A model generated the notes under the pieces. That model made no database searches. It was not told the origin of the DNA and saw only the letters and a program-made list of their open reading frames with translations. DNA of 64,000 bases from Atherix ibis (Eukaryota; Arthropoda; Insecta; Diptera; Athericidae). Both the position numbers and the translations under genes were made by a program. Below, piece by piece: positions 1 through 11,696 of the stretch; the first letter of the stretch is position 1, and each line of letters begins with the position of its first letter. The stretch covers positions 29,738,811 to 29,802,810 of the forward strand of contig OY282605.1 of the NCBI GenBank assembly GCA_958298945.1, given 5' to 3'.

Positions 1-118
1 CCCGAAAGAAATCAAAGCCGAGTTGGATGCAGTTCATGGCACATTTGCACTTGTGTTTGCGATGGTTTACAATTGGGTGAATGAATTTAAACGTGGCCGT
101 TCATCCACAAAAGTGGAC

Positions 119-133
119 GCCCAGTTGAGGTGT
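119..133. repeat. Left target-site duplication of the I-type retrotransposon
   Basis: GCCCAGTTGAGGTGT occurs here and again at 2015-2029 with no mismatch, at the two edges of the inserted retroelement. The preceding base differs (C versus A), which fixes the duplication at 15 bp. Removing one copy and the insert restores continuous mariner sequence. Confidence 0.93.
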
Positions 134-2014
134 TTGTTTGTTTGTTTGTAAGGTCCCTTAGACATGTGCCAGGGGCCACTTCATAGCGCCACGACCGTGA
201 GGCCATTTGGCGACTTCGTAGTACGTGTGGGAATTTTTCTGAGAGAAACTGGTCTCTGGTTAGTAGTATAGAAAGTTGAGAATTTTGTTATATTTTGTGG
301 AGCAGATTAGTATGTTGTAGAAGATTAAATAGGGGACTAGGGAATGGAGTTGTTGGATCGAGGAGCTCCATAATGGGAGGAATCCTGCTCGCAAAGTAGT
401 TCTTGGTTATGTGGCATTCCTGTAGAATATGGTAGACAGTGAAATGGGTGCCACAGGATTGGCAGAAGGGACGGTTGGTGTTGCCAAAAAGGAAGTTATG
501 GGTAAGAGCAGTATGTCCAATCCGGATTCTGAGGAGCTTTCGCGCCCAGAATTTCGGTATGGATGTTGAATACACTGGTTTGTTAGTGGTTCTCCAATGA
601 GTCGACAAAAAAGTGTCGCTATTGGTCCAGTCATCGTGTCTGCGGATGGCTAAAGGTGTTAGTTGCCATTCTGTTAGTAGGCGAGGCAGATTGGGAATGA
701 CTGTGATCACTGGCCGACGGAGTGTTTCTCCAGCCAACTTGTCAGCACTTTCATTACCCACAATTCCCACATGCCCTGGCACCCATTGCAACTCGACACT
801 CCTATTGCTAAGTAGGCTATGACGAATTGCGCTAAGTACTGGGTCACTCGATGGGCCACAAATGGCTTTAAGGGCGGCAAGGCTGTCGCTAAAAATAATA
901 ACGTTTTGTTGGCTGGGAATATTGGTCGCAATTTCAATTGCCGTTTTGATGGCCCACAGCTCCCCGTAATATGGAGCTGCCCTATAAGGGAAGATTCCAC
1001 AACATAGTGTGCGGGTGCTGCAGCCAAAAAGTTCGACGACCGCAAAAGATGTAATATCGGTGTCAGCGGCGGCATCAGTGAACAACAGTCGATGATGTTT
1101 TAATCCGTCCAACTGTTCAAGGAACAATTTCCTATATGTGGATGGATCAGTTCTAGCCTTCTTAAACCTGTCAAGAGAAGCAGTCACTTTCAACTTTGCT
1201 CCTAACCATGGTTTCCAATCTGGGTGTGGAAGGGAAGTTTGGAAATCGACGGGGAGGATGGATGAATTTCTTTCAAGGTGGGATATTAATAAGGATAGCG
1301 ATGATGAATTCCTTTTTGAGCTGGGGGAGATGATAATGTTTTTTATTAAAGTGTGGAGGGGATAATTTGGAAGGCATAGGTTTTTGTAAATTAAACTTAG
1401 GCGGGCTTTGTGAAGATAGAGAAAAATAGGTTTTCGACCAGTCTCTATCAGTATGGATTCCACCGGAGATGTCCGATGTGCTCCACTGGCTAGTCTAATA
1501 CAACGGTTTACCGCTACCTCGACTAGTTTTTTCCCTGCTATTGGCACACTGACACATATAGTGAGGAAATAGAGCAAGGTCCCGTCCAAAAGGGCGTTGG
1601 TTACTCTAATTGCCTCACTTTGTCTTACCTTACTTTTGCTGCTGACTAAAATTTTTACCATTCGGAGAATGATATTAATTTTGTCAACAGCATTTTTAAT
1701 CTGAAGATTCCATTTTCCTCCACGGGCAATTGAGATACCCAGGATTTTCATGGAATCGTTTGGGCGGAGAGGGAAGGGGGTTAGTGACGAGTCCGATAAA
1801 CTACAATTTTTTTTCCTGCAAACATGAAGGCAAGGTGGGTTCGATGTACAGATAACCGCACCGTTTATGCTGCTCCAAGTGTTGATGTTGCGGATGGCGT
1901 TATTTATTTGTTGCTGAAGATCAGCACCAGATACAAGTATAAAAATATTGTCGGCATATATGTAGTGGTTAAAGGATGATAGTTGGTGGGAAAGGGAGTG
2001 AATATATATATTGA
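134..2014 (-). mobile_element. 5'-truncated I-type non-LTR retrotransposon inserted in mariner A
   Basis: The element lies on the minus strand. Its 3' end, at the left, carries a CAAA-type simple tail (134-150) rather than poly(A), and it is flanked by a 15-bp target-site duplication. The 5' end, at the right, is truncated inside the reverse-transcriptase domain just before the active-site box. Reverse transcriptase followed by RNase H and a terminal Cys/His knuckle fits the I or a related RNase H-bearing clade rather than Jockey. A second, more decayed copy of the same family lies at 25816-27265. Confidence 0.88.
288..2014 (-). pseudogene. Reverse transcriptase / RNase H C-terminal part, I-type LINE
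   Basis: This is the open part of a retrotransposon polyprotein. In order it shows the reverse-transcriptase active-site box as YADN (canonical YADD, last Asp changed to Asn), the thumb/connection region, an RNase H domain, and a C-terminal knuckle (CQSCG...H...C). The RNase H acidic residues are visible in FTDAA, GELWAI and FSDSLAAL, with the His/Asp box WVPGHVGIVGNESADKLAG. No stop interrupts it, so the copy is fairly young, but 5' truncation removed the endonuclease and most of the polymerase. The open frame runs on to 2219 only because antisense mariner sequence happens to lack stops; that stretch is not part of the retroelement. Confidence 0.9.
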
Positions 2015-2854
2015 GCCCAGTTGAGGTGTCTACTCCTGAAATCATCGACAAAATCCACGATCTGATTTTGAACGATCGGCGAATTAAAGTGCGCGAATTA
2101 GTTGAGGCCACGGGCATATCACAAGGTATAATCGCTTTAATTTTGCATGAAAAATTGTCTGTGAAAAAAATTTCGGCAAGATGGGTGCCGCGTTTGCTCT
2201 CAGAGGAGAATAAGCGCAATCGTGTAGTGGACTCTGAGGCTATGTTGGCACTCTTTCATCGCAATCCTGCCGAATTCCTTCGTCGATATGTCACTGTGGA
2301 CGAAACCTGGATACACTACTATACTCCAGAAATGAAGAAACCGTCATCACAGTGGATTTTCGAGGGTGAACGGGCTCCGAAGAAGGCAAAAACTGTGCCA
2401 TCGGCCGGCAAGGTGATGGCCACGGTCTTTTGGGATTCGCAGGGCATCATTTTTATCGACTACTTGGAAAAAGGAAAAACAATAACATTACGCGTCGTTA
2501 TTGCAACGGTTGAGCGAGGAAATCAAAGAGAAACGCCCCCATCTGAAGAAGAAAAAAATCCTCTTGCATCAGGACAATGCGAGTGTGCACACCTGCGCTG
2601 TTTCCATGGCCAAAATTGTGGAATTAAGAATGGAATTGTTGCCACCAGATTTGGCCCCGAGTGACTATTTTCTTTTCGCCAATCTGAAGAAATGGCTTGG
2701 CGGACGACGGTTCACTTCCAACGAGGACGTCATTGCTCAAACGGATGAGTATTTTGCAGAACTTCCGAAATCCTATTTTTTGGACGGGATAAAAATTTTG
2801 GAAAAACGGTTGGAAAAGTGTATAGAGCTAAAAGGAGATTATGTTGAAAAATAA
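2015..2854 (+). pseudogene. Mariner A transposase, C-terminal part, frameshifted
   Basis: The first 15 bases are the right copy of the target-site duplication. Then come the helix-turn-helix, the ARWVPRLLSEE linker and the first catalytic Asp (VTVDETWIHYY). The frame shifts near 2486-2490, where a few codons expected after KGKTIT are missing. It continues with the second Asp (HQDNASVHT) and third Asp (PDLAPSDYFLF), ending ELKGDYVEK. The spacing between the last two Asp is about five residues shorter than the usual D34D because part of the HPPYS stretch is absent. The transposase cannot be functional. Confidence 0.92.
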
Positions 2855-2894
2855 TTTTTTTTTTTTAAAAACAGTTTTTTTCCATCTTTTTCTA

Positions 2895-2918
2895 AGGACT
2901 TATTGAACGACCCTCGTA
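2895..2918 (-). repeat. Right terminal inverted repeat of mariner A
   Basis: Read inward on the minus strand it begins TACGAGGGTCGTTCAATAAG, the form common at mariner termini. The TA lies at the boundary with the flanking Jockey-type sequence. Confidence 0.85.
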
Positions 2919-4012
2919 GTAGGCGATAAAGTCTGTTACGTTCAAGTATTTTTAATTTCATGTGAGGATTCCAAGTAAGTCGTTTGTCTTGGTTTTTAGT
3001 CCCAGAAGTGGTCATTAAGTTTTATTAATGAACTGGCCATTAAGGTATATAGGGAGGGGTGGATCTTTGCAGATGGTAAAGATAGCATGAACACTCTTCT
3101 GCTTGAAGATTTTTAATATGGGATTGTAGATATTTTGAGGCTATTTGGATATTGGAGTGGGATGCAAGAATAGCAGTATCATTCGCATAGGTGGAAGTCA
3201 AAGTTTTGAAATTTGTTGGAATGCCAAAAGTGTAAGTATTATGTAGGAGTGGACCAAGGGTACTGCCTTGAGGCATACCAGCTTTGATGGGGGATATTTC
3301 AGAACAACCAGTATTAAATCTAACTTGAAAATGGCATTGGAAGAGATATGATTTTAAAATAAGGAAGTATGTGGAGGGAAAGAAACTTTTGAGTTCAGGG
3401 TGCTACATTCGATCAAAAGCATGGTATATATCTAGGAACATACCTGGGCAGTACTCTTTTTACTCAAGAGAGGATGCAATTAAATCAACCACGTGAATAC
3501 ATTATTGAAATGTGTAGTGATCTGTACGGAAATCAAATTGGTGATCAGAGATAATTTTGGCATCTTCAAGGATAGGGTAAGGGCGTTTTAAAAGAAGTTT
3601 TTCAAAAAAATTTCCAAAGATTGGTAACAAACTGATATGTCTATATGAGTATGGGGAATTTAGTGATTTTTTGGTTTTGAGAATCATTTTCATAACTGAA
3701 AATTTCCAATGTAAGGAAAAATAGATAAATACATATGAATATCAGCATTTTTTTGGAGAATTGTTTGAGGATAGATACGGTTGTTAAATTATAACCAGAG
3801 GCTTTATTATTGAGAACCTGATAGATTAAATATTTAATTTCGGCTGGTGTAAATTTTTGGGTGCAGAGCTCATAGAAAGTGGAATTTTGAGGTCACCATA
3901 CATTTTTTGTGAGTGTATCTTATCTTCTAAGTGCTTGGCAAATACCTCAACCTTTTCTATGTTCGATTTTATCCAGGTACCGTTGTTTTGTCGTAGTTGC
4001 ATCAATTTAAAA
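2919..4012 (-). pseudogene. Jockey-type non-LTR reverse transcriptase, decayed
   Basis: Minus-strand translation across frames gives reverse-transcriptase blocks in the right order. From the high-coordinate end these are RQNNGTWIKSNIEK, SYRHISLLPIFGNFFEKLLL, ISDHQFDFR, AGMPQGSTLGPLL and TYANDTAILAS (YADD degraded to YAND). Several frameshifts and stops are present. No RNase H follows, which agrees with the Jockey clade. Mariner A inserted at 2918/2919, inside the region just downstream of the active site, so the 3' part of this retroelement should continue to the left of the window. Confidence 0.85.
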
Positions 4013-5485
4013 AAATATTTTAGAAAAGGCTAAAAGGTAATTTTTTTGCATATTTTATTTAAAATTGTTCACATTGTTAAAAGGATATTATTTTTCTATT
4101 ATATGAAAATTGAACACTTTGATAGACATCTGATATTACGTTTAATATTTTTATTTATTACCATCACTTATGAATTACTGTACAGGAAAAGCCATCATGT
4201 ATTTGCAGATAATACAATCAAAGGTTAAAACCCAACACAATAGTTTAGTGCCAATAAAATTTTGCTTGGAATCTATTTGGTTATTTTTCATGTAAAATAT
4301 TAGATGGCAAGAAAAATTTAAAATTAGTGGGGGACCAAGTAGAGACAGAAAAAAATTAGTGGAATGGACCACTTAAGTGTTGTGTGTCTCTCTACATTAG
4401 CATTTCCACAAAACTCCTATGGCACTCCTAGAACAATTGTTGAAAGAGGTTCTTTTTTTTATTTTTTAAAAATTTCTTTTTTATTTTGTTCCAAATTGAT
4501 ATGCCCATTTTTATAAATACAAATCTTCAAAATATACGGAGTGCACAAACCTGTGTACCTAGAAAAAGAACCCAATAATGCAAGATCACTTTAACGGAAA
4601 GGTGACGCAATTTTACTATAAATGAAAAAATGTAAAGATTTAATACGTGACCATTCCACCTAGTTACTTCGTTTTATAAATTAAAAAATATTATAAATAA
4701 AAAATTACCATTTCTAAAAAATCTTTTTTATATTAAAAATTATAAAAAAATTTGCAATATTCAAAAATATATTTGCTTACCCATAATAATATCATAAATG
4801 AAAAAGGAATTTAAAATTAACGCGTCAATCGCATACTGAATTTGGACAGAATTTTTTTTTGCAGAGGACTTTTCAATTCTTCTATAATGTAAGGTTTTGC
4901 CGGTTTATAGGTGTTTCAAATTTACCATCGAACTTTTTTGTTTATTAAAATGAACTATTAACGATAACACTGATTTTTTTGAAATGTATCTTAAAGTATA
5001 ACGAAGTGCATTTTCTTTTAAATGATTAAAATGAAAATCCACAAATTATGGATGAGTCATTTTTACATCCTGTCAGTGGTTAAAAAGTTTTAACGCATGA
5101 AGACGCTGCTTTGGGATTGCTGACCATATGATTTCAATAGGATGCAATCGAATACAGTATTCAGAAGCGGTGACAGTGGATTCAACTTGAAATGCGCTAG
5201 GAAATTGCTTTACACCGGGTCAGTGATCATTGGGAAGGGTTCAGAGACTTGATAGTGAGAATAGAAAAATTCCTCGAATAAACCTAATAAATAGAAATAA
5301 TAATAATAACAATAAAAAGATTGTGTGGACTTAGTTAATTATGTAAATGTTGAGGGCGACACTGTGAACTTACTAAAAAATTCAGAATATGGTATACGTT
5401 CATAAAATCAATTGAGGGAACCACAATTATTTATAGTTTTATTCGTTCAATTCCACTGTCATTATCATTTGTAAAATATTATTGT
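4013..5485. other. AT-rich stretch, nothing recognised
   Basis: No coding similarity, RNA gene or repeat end is visible here. Long A and T runs dominate. Confidence 0.6.
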
Positions 5486-6133
5486 CAAACATAAAGTTCC
5501 TCCGGGTAGGGTCGGAGGTAAAGAATAGCCCTACGGTATTTCCTGCCTGTCGTAAGAGGCGACTAAAGGGATACGGGGTCGTCGTCATGGCTGTTCTAGG
5601 TGGGGAGCGGCTATGGCGTCGAGGAGGAGGGTTTTTAAACTGGAAAAATTGTAATAGGATTGTAAGGAAAATTAAAAGTAAAATTAAAATTAAAATTAAA
5701 ATTAAAATTAAAAAGTAAAATGAAAGAGGGTGTTGCGGTATGGAGAGTAAAACGGGTTATACTGTCATAGGATTGTCAAGAAAATTAAAAGTAAAATTAA
5801 AATTAAAACTAAAAAGTAAAATGAAAGAGGGTGTTGTGGTATGGAGAGTAAAAAAAAAAAAAAAATAATTTTAAAAATGAAAATGAAAATGGGAACGAAA
5901 ATTAAAATTAAAATGGAAAATTTAAAAATTAAAATTAAAATGAAAATGGTAAGGAAAAATTAAAATGAAATACAATAACAACAAATTAGAGCCTGGTCAA
6001 TGAGAACTTGGAGGTTTAGGACGATATGTATCCTACACAGGACAGCCAAACCGCCTGAGCAGATGGATGCGAAAGCGTCTGGCGAGGTTTGGTTGCCCTT
6101 TAGCAATAAATACATACATACAAACATAAAGTT
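5486..6133 (+). mobile_element. Short retroposon with 13-bp target-site duplications
   Basis: CAAACATAAAGTT occurs at 5486-5498 and exactly again at 6121-6133. The 622 bp between begin with a GC-rich head that includes CCTGCCTGTCGTAAGAGGCG, which from memory recurs in 5' regions of insect LINEs. The interior is low-complexity AAATTA/AAAATG repeat, and the right end is a TACATA-type tail (about 6107-6120). A GC-rich 3' block (5990-6100) precedes the tail. It has no credible coding capacity, so it is probably a non-autonomous SINE-like or internally deleted LINE copy. Confidence 0.75.
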
Positions 6134-6290
6134 GTTAGCGTACTGGAATCCCACCGCGGCATGATCCTATGCTAATTCCTCCAAAGCAGACCAGTTTTTC
6201 TTTCTATTTCTACTTTAATTTCTTAATCCTGATATCCTTTTTTCGCCAAATGGTCTTTAGTCTCGTTGCGCTTAGACTATACATTTCCGT
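6134..6290 (+). repeat. Dispersed repeat R-a, copy 1
   Basis: From AATCCCACCGCGGCATG through TTTCGCCAAATGGTCTTTAG it aligns by eye to 27785-27905, sharing phrases such as ATTTCTACTTT and GATATCCTTT. The retroposon at 5486-6133 abuts or interrupts it. It may be the end of a SINE or LINE; the family was not recognised. Confidence 0.6.
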
Positions 6291-8884
6291 ACTAATATTA
6301 TTTGAAATGATAATTAAAAAAAAATATTTTTAAAAAAACGCACAGCCTGATCTAAACTTTTTAACAAATTTAAACAGAATAACCAAAAATCCAAAATTAA
6401 ATAAATAAAATTTATTTTGAGTATATTAAATTTATCCTTGTTTATTGGAGAAATTATCACATTCAATGTTTGGGTGCGAATGTGATAGTTGCGGAAACTA
6501 AAAATTCGAGAATGGTTTTTGTATCAGACTCATCCCTCCTTTTTTGTATCAGACGTCCTCCAACAATAAAATTTGATTCCATGACTAATTGACGAGCAAA
6601 GTTTACTAAATATTTTTTTTTATTTTCAAAGCGTATAAAATTGCAAAAACTTGGATATCTTCCCTTAGAACTCCCTCTACTAATAGTACTTTCTTGTCCT
6701 AAATGAATACTACTTCCACGGTTTGGTATTTTAATTATTAGCATCTAATTAAATATTGTTCCCTTAATTATTGCGGTATTTTCTTTCTGCCTTCGGATAT
6801 TAATTAAATCCTTTTAAAAGAATACAAAACCAAAAATCTTAATATATTAAAAATGATAAATAAATAAAAGGCAAAGAGATAACCAAGAGTTTATTAGAAA
6901 AGGCAAAATGCCTACGGAATTAGAATTGAAATTGAACAGAGAACAAGTATGTTCCAAACTATCAGGAAATTGAAATAAAATAAAATCAAAACAATTTACA
7001 AATTCGATCACAATCTTAATTTGATTCTTTCAAGGAATTTACTATCGATCAGATGGCGTGAATGATTCTATCCGACCAATCAACCATGGTAATGGAGATA
7101 CACTATCCAATTGAAACGAAACCTTTCATAAATGCTTATAAAAAATAATTTAAAAAAACTAGAAAAATTGAGTTATTCTGTACGTCTAACCTGTAGTTCA
7201 CAGTCGAGTACTATTATACGAAAACTTAATAAAAAAAAAAGAAGAAAATTCTTGATTCTCTCAATCAAGTTTATACTTTGTGCAAAATTTAATCTCTAGT
7301 GACGATCATTATACGATTGGTCGTGTAATGACGGTAATGCATCATCGATGGTGGTAATGATCATCATGATCGAGCAGCTGAAATACTAGTCACAGTAATC
7401 GGCCCCTACCAGCAAGTGGTTTTGTTCATATTTTCCATTGGAAATAATCAGGAAAAAATGCATTCTATTCGTTTACGGGAGCGAAACATGATGGAGGAGA
7501 ATAGCTAAGAACCCGTAAAAACCAATCATCGCAGTGTATTGAATTCTTGATGATCCTTATCATTGCATACAGTCACAGTTAACGTCCAACGATTCACTCA
7601 GTATATGCGCATTTGCCATAATCCTTGGTGGAAATATTTTTTTACCAAACACGTCCAGTGTAAATTCAAGGAATACTCCTCAATTGATTATTATGGACAG
7701 CATAGTCCATGGCACATCAGAAAATACAAAAGTAACAACAACAAAAAGAGAACGTAGAACCAAATCCATGCAGTAGCTAATGATAATGATCAGTACTTAT
7801 TTGGTTCTGGAGAAGGTTGTCATTTCGTTGATTGAGATGAACAATCACACACGATTCTGCTCCTGGGAGCGCATACCATTCGTTTGGATATAATTGTCCG
7901 TAAATAATTACAAAAACTATCTACAGAAAAGTACTATGAACTGCCATAGCTATGCCATGGTACAAGCAGACAGAAAATGTTCACAACCACAGTTGCCGAT
8001 CTTCAATTTTATCGAATTTTCATAGTAAGTAATTGAACAGGGAAAAGAACACGTTTACTTAACTAAACGTGGTACAAAATATTTAAAAAAAAATTTGCGT
8101 TTTTTAATGCTTCACTTCTTGGGTTTTATATAAAAAATACTTTCTACTTTCCCAAGCAAAAAGAAATTTAAGTTATTCGCTATCAATGAAGTTTTCTTTC
8201 TTTTTTGCTTTATTCTTAAAATCAGATTAAGTTTAGGATGTGCTTTTTACTTAGTAGACAAAATTCTAAATTCACATCATTTTGCTTAAACAAAATTTTC
8301 TATTATCCCAAATAAAAAAAGTTCTAGAAAATTTCCATATTAATTGGATATTAAAGATCTTACAAAAAAATTTTTTTTGGACCATATGTACAGTATTTCA
8401 AATGGTTATAAATAAAGTCTTGTATTTAGATACTATGATCGGAGTATATTATTCCCAAGAAATACACCACCAGCCCCCTCCCCACCACCCTCTACCAGAA
8501 AAATACTAAGAAAATCACCAAAAAAACTGGAATCGCCTTCAGTTTCTCTCGGTAAGTCACTTTTCAAAACAAACAAAAATGCCACAAAAGCTTTAACCAG
8601 TTAAAATGGGGGTTGGAAAACTATAAGAATCCTTTTTTTTAATCTAAACTCGTTGATAGAAGAGTCCATGTCTAGGAGGAACTGAAGTTATGGTTTATCC
8701 ATGTCTTAGTTTGGAAAATTATATCATGTCATTCACTAATTATTTATCATATATATTATAAAAATTAAAATTGTTGAGGAAAAAATTATCAAGTCGTGGT
8801 TTATCCATATTATATAATAGATTTTGTAACTTATAGAGCATTAAAATTGTAAGAATTTTGTAAAAAAAAAGTGATAATTTTGAC
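6291..8884. other. No gene recognised; 7290-8060 is less AT-biased
   Basis: Most of this is AT-rich and featureless. The part from about 7290 to 8060 has higher complexity, no transposon similarity that I can see and only short incidental open frames. It could be unique regulatory DNA or an old unrecognised repeat. Confidence 0.45.
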
Positions 8885-10432
8885 ATAGCCACATTTCGTG
8901 CTTTGAAAGAAGATCGTCAACGATGAGGCTCATTTCTGTATCGATGGATACGTTATTAAAGAAAATTTGTATTTATAAGGCTCTGAAAACTCAAATATGA
9001 CTACGAAGAAGTCGTTATCTATAAAAAATGACTATCTGGTGTGCATTTTGGTTTACAGAAGTCATTGACCCGTAAGAAGGTCAGACTGTTACTCTCAATT
9101 CAATGCGCTGTGGCCGCATGATTCACCAGTACTTAGTCTGAACCACATCTAATTTTAAAATAGTAACTCAAAAACCACACAACTTGACAAATTTTAACCT
9201 TATTCATCATAACTTAAAGATTTTAGTCTTAACCACATGTAATTTTGAAATAGTGGCTCAAAAAGCCACACAACTTGACAAATTTTAACTTTATTGCTAT
9301 AAAAGTTCCCAGGACCAACTTTTTTTCATTATAACTTAAAGAGTTAAGTCTGAACCATATGTAATTTTAAAATAGTGGCTCAAAAAGCCACACAACTTGA
9401 CAAGTCTTAACCTTATTGCTAAAAAAGTTCCCAGGACCGATTTTTTTTCATCATTACTTAAAGATTTTAGTCTGAACCACAAGAAATTTTAAATAGTGGC
9501 TCAAAAAACCACACAACTTGAGAAGTCCTAACTTTATTGCTAAAAAAGTTCCCAGGACCGACTTTTTTTCATCATAACTTAAAGATTTTAGTCTGAACCA
9601 TATGTAATTTTGAAATAGTGGCTCAAAAAGCCACACAACTTGACAAATTTTAACTTTATTGCTAAAAAAATTCCCAGGACCAACTTTTTTTCATTATAAC
9701 TTAAAGAGTTTAGTCTGAACCATATGTAATTTTAAAAAAGTGGCTCAAAAAGCCACAAAACTTGACAAGTCTTAACCTTATTGCTAAAAAAGTTCCCAGG
9801 ACAGATTTTTTTTCATCATAACTTAAAGATTTTAATCTGAACCACAAGAAATTTTACATAGTGGCTCAAAAAACCATACAACTTGAGAAGTCTTAACTTT
9901 ATTGCTAAAAAAGTTCCCAGGACCGACTTAAAGATTTTAGTCTGAACCATATGTAATTCGAAATAGTAGCTCAAAAAGCCACACAACTTGACAAATTTTA
10001 ATCTTATTGCTAAAAAAGTTACCAGTACCGACTTTCTTTTATCATAAGTTAAGGATTTTAGTCTGAACCACATGTAATTTTAAAATAGTAGCTCAAAAAG
10101 CCACACAACTTGACAAATTTTAACCTTATTGCTAAAAAAGTTACCAGTACCGACTTTTTTTCATCATAAGTTAAGGATTTTAGTCTGAACCACATGAAAT
10201 TTTAAAATAGTGGCTCAAAAAGCCAAACAACTTGACAAATTTTAACCTTATTGCTAAAAAAAACTTCCTACGACCGACTTTTTTTCATTATAACTTAAAT
10301 ATTTTAGTCTCAACCACATGTTATTCCAAAATAATGGGTCAAAAAGCGACACGAATTGATAAATTTTGACTGAAAAAGTTCCCAGGACACATTATTTTTG
10401 AGATATGATGATGTCAGTTAGTCTCTACAATC
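8885..10432 (+). mobile_element. DD41D-type mariner relic B with expanded interior
   Basis: At 8913-8960 the translation reads NDEAHFCIDGYV, the first catalytic Asp block of this transposase type, followed by GSENS. Near 9060-9120 a degraded match to the segment between the first and second Asp follows. From about 9130 the second-Asp block (nucleotide form of ...WFQQDGATSHTAR) is present, but repeated many times. After about 10380 the downstream sequence (GATGATGTCAGTTAG...) resumes as in the relics at 50.3 and 57.3 kb. There are stops throughout and no terminal repeats were identified. Confidence 0.72.
9130..10378 (+). repeat. Tandem array, unit about 121 bp, about 11 units, derived from a transposase segment
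   Basis: Units begin near 9138, 9228, 9349, 9470, 9591, 9715, 9835, 9940, 10060, 10182 and 10308. Each carries CTGAACCACATGTAATTTTA, GGCTCAAAAAGCCACACAAC and AAAAAGTTCCCAGGAC. The unit aligns to a single-copy region of other DD41D relics (50260-50345, 57245-57335), so it is the region spanning the second catalytic Asp, amplified in place. Open frames on the minus strand here are by-products of the repeat. Confidence 0.85.
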
Positions 10433-10974
10433 AAGCAATTTCCAATCATTAAATTTTTTATTATTTAATTAATTTTTTAAAAAAATTATATCTAAGCAGA
10501 CAATCATTATACTTAAGAACTAAAATGCGTCAAGTAATGATCGAAGTAGAGCTGAAAATATTAAAAAAATTCATTAAAAATGACCTCCAAAGAATAGAGT
10601 CCTGCAAGAAATGTGTTTATATTTTTTTTACAAAATGGCATGATTTATGCAATATAATTTTGTTTTTTTTTTTTAATTTTGACAGCCAGCTACAACTATA
10701 AAATTATTTGAATAATAGTATTAATTAACGTGAAAGATGATCGGGACAAGCATCCAATCGAAGTTTCTCCTGTTAGCGTGTGCTTATGTGAAACGTCAGT
10801 ATTTTAGTAAATCAAGCGACCAGTCTTCGATGGGGGTTTTCTAGGAAAGAAAGTGGATGATAGTTCTTGAACGAGAGGGATTAGTATAATTAGAGACACG
10901 AGAAGGGACCTTTTCATAACAAGACTCAGTAACATCATGAACAAAAGGGAATTTTGCAAGAATTAGATTTGACG
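10433..10974. other. AT-rich, nothing recognised
   Basis: No coding or repeat similarity is visible. Confidence 0.55.
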
Positions 10975-11330
10975 GGGATTGGAAGGCTTAGTAGGACCCT
11001 AGCGTTATAGTCTGTAAGTCCATATTGGTTTCAGTAGGACAAAAGTACTTTACTATTTATAGTGAGTTTAGAACGATTGTCAAGAAGTCGAAGTAGATTT
11101 CTTGTATGTGGGTTCCATGTCAAGCGTTTGTGTAAGTTCAGTCCTAGGTACCCAAATTTGGTGTGTTGTAATATTTCGCTGCCATTAAGGTATATGGGAA
11201 GACATGGTTCATGGCAGAGAGTAAAAATTACGTTTGGTTGATTTACATTCATTAATTTTTATCCTCCACCTGGTACACCAGTTCTGTAGAGTTCGGATTT
11301 GGTCTGGAAGATTTCATGTTGAGGATTTTC
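10975..11330 (-). pseudogene. Jockey-type reverse transcriptase, C-terminal fragment
   Basis: Minus-strand translation contains VIFTLCHEPCLPIYLNGSEI, then KFGYLGLNLHKRLTWNPH and NSKVLLSY. This is the segment after the polymerase active site in Jockey-type elements. The corresponding nucleotide stretch near 2930-3070 is related, so these are probably two copies of one family. It is short and has no ends. Confidence 0.82.
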
Positions 11331-11694
11331 ACTAGATGCAAGGCGTATGTGGCAAAATAAGGTATTTTAACAGATTAAAATATCGTATGTATAAATTTTG
11401 TAGAAGATGGGTTCAAGTATACTTCTCTGTGGAACACAAGCCAATATCGGAGATTTATTTACTTAAAAGTATCGGTTGGAAAGGAATGATCTTAGGACTA
11501 GCCAATGAGTGGAAGGCAAGTACATCTTAAGTTTCCAGAGCAATCCCGAATATCAAACTCTATCTCGAAAATGCAATATGATAATATAAAACATTTATTA
11601 AAATCAAAATTTGAATTTTGAGTATGTTTTATTTAAGTTTACTTTCCAAAATAAAAATTGGATAACACTTTATAAGGTACTCGTAAGTATATTG
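11331..11694. other. No gene recognised
   Basis: AT-rich, with an incidental 64-codon open frame (11336-11530) that has no recognisable similarity. Confidence 0.5.
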
Positions 11695-11696
11695 TA

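Larger units (their letters stand above)
1..2918 (+). mobile_element. Mariner element A, interrupted by a retrotransposon; left end lies outside the window
   Basis: Bases 1-133 translate to a mariner N-terminal helix-turn-helix segment (VYNWVNEFKRGRSS). The same protein resumes at 2015 with a second helix-turn-helix and the catalytic domain. The right terminal inverted repeat reads inward from 2918 (on the minus strand TACGAGGGTCGTTCAATAAG), which is typical of mariner ends. The gap from 134 to 2014 is a later retrotransposon insertion. Base 2919 onward returns to Jockey-type reverse-transcriptase sequence, so mariner A itself landed in an older retroelement. The left inverted repeat should lie just upstream of the window. 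Confidence 0.9.

Noticed and set aside
9454..10073. Minus-strand open frames within the 121-bp array (repeated MWFRLKSL-type peptides)
   Set aside because: They arise from the antisense of the repeat unit; the sense strand is transposase-derived and no start or splice context supports them.
8885..10430. CRISPR-like array
   Set aside because: Units are contiguous with no unique spacers, in an insect genome, and align to transposase.
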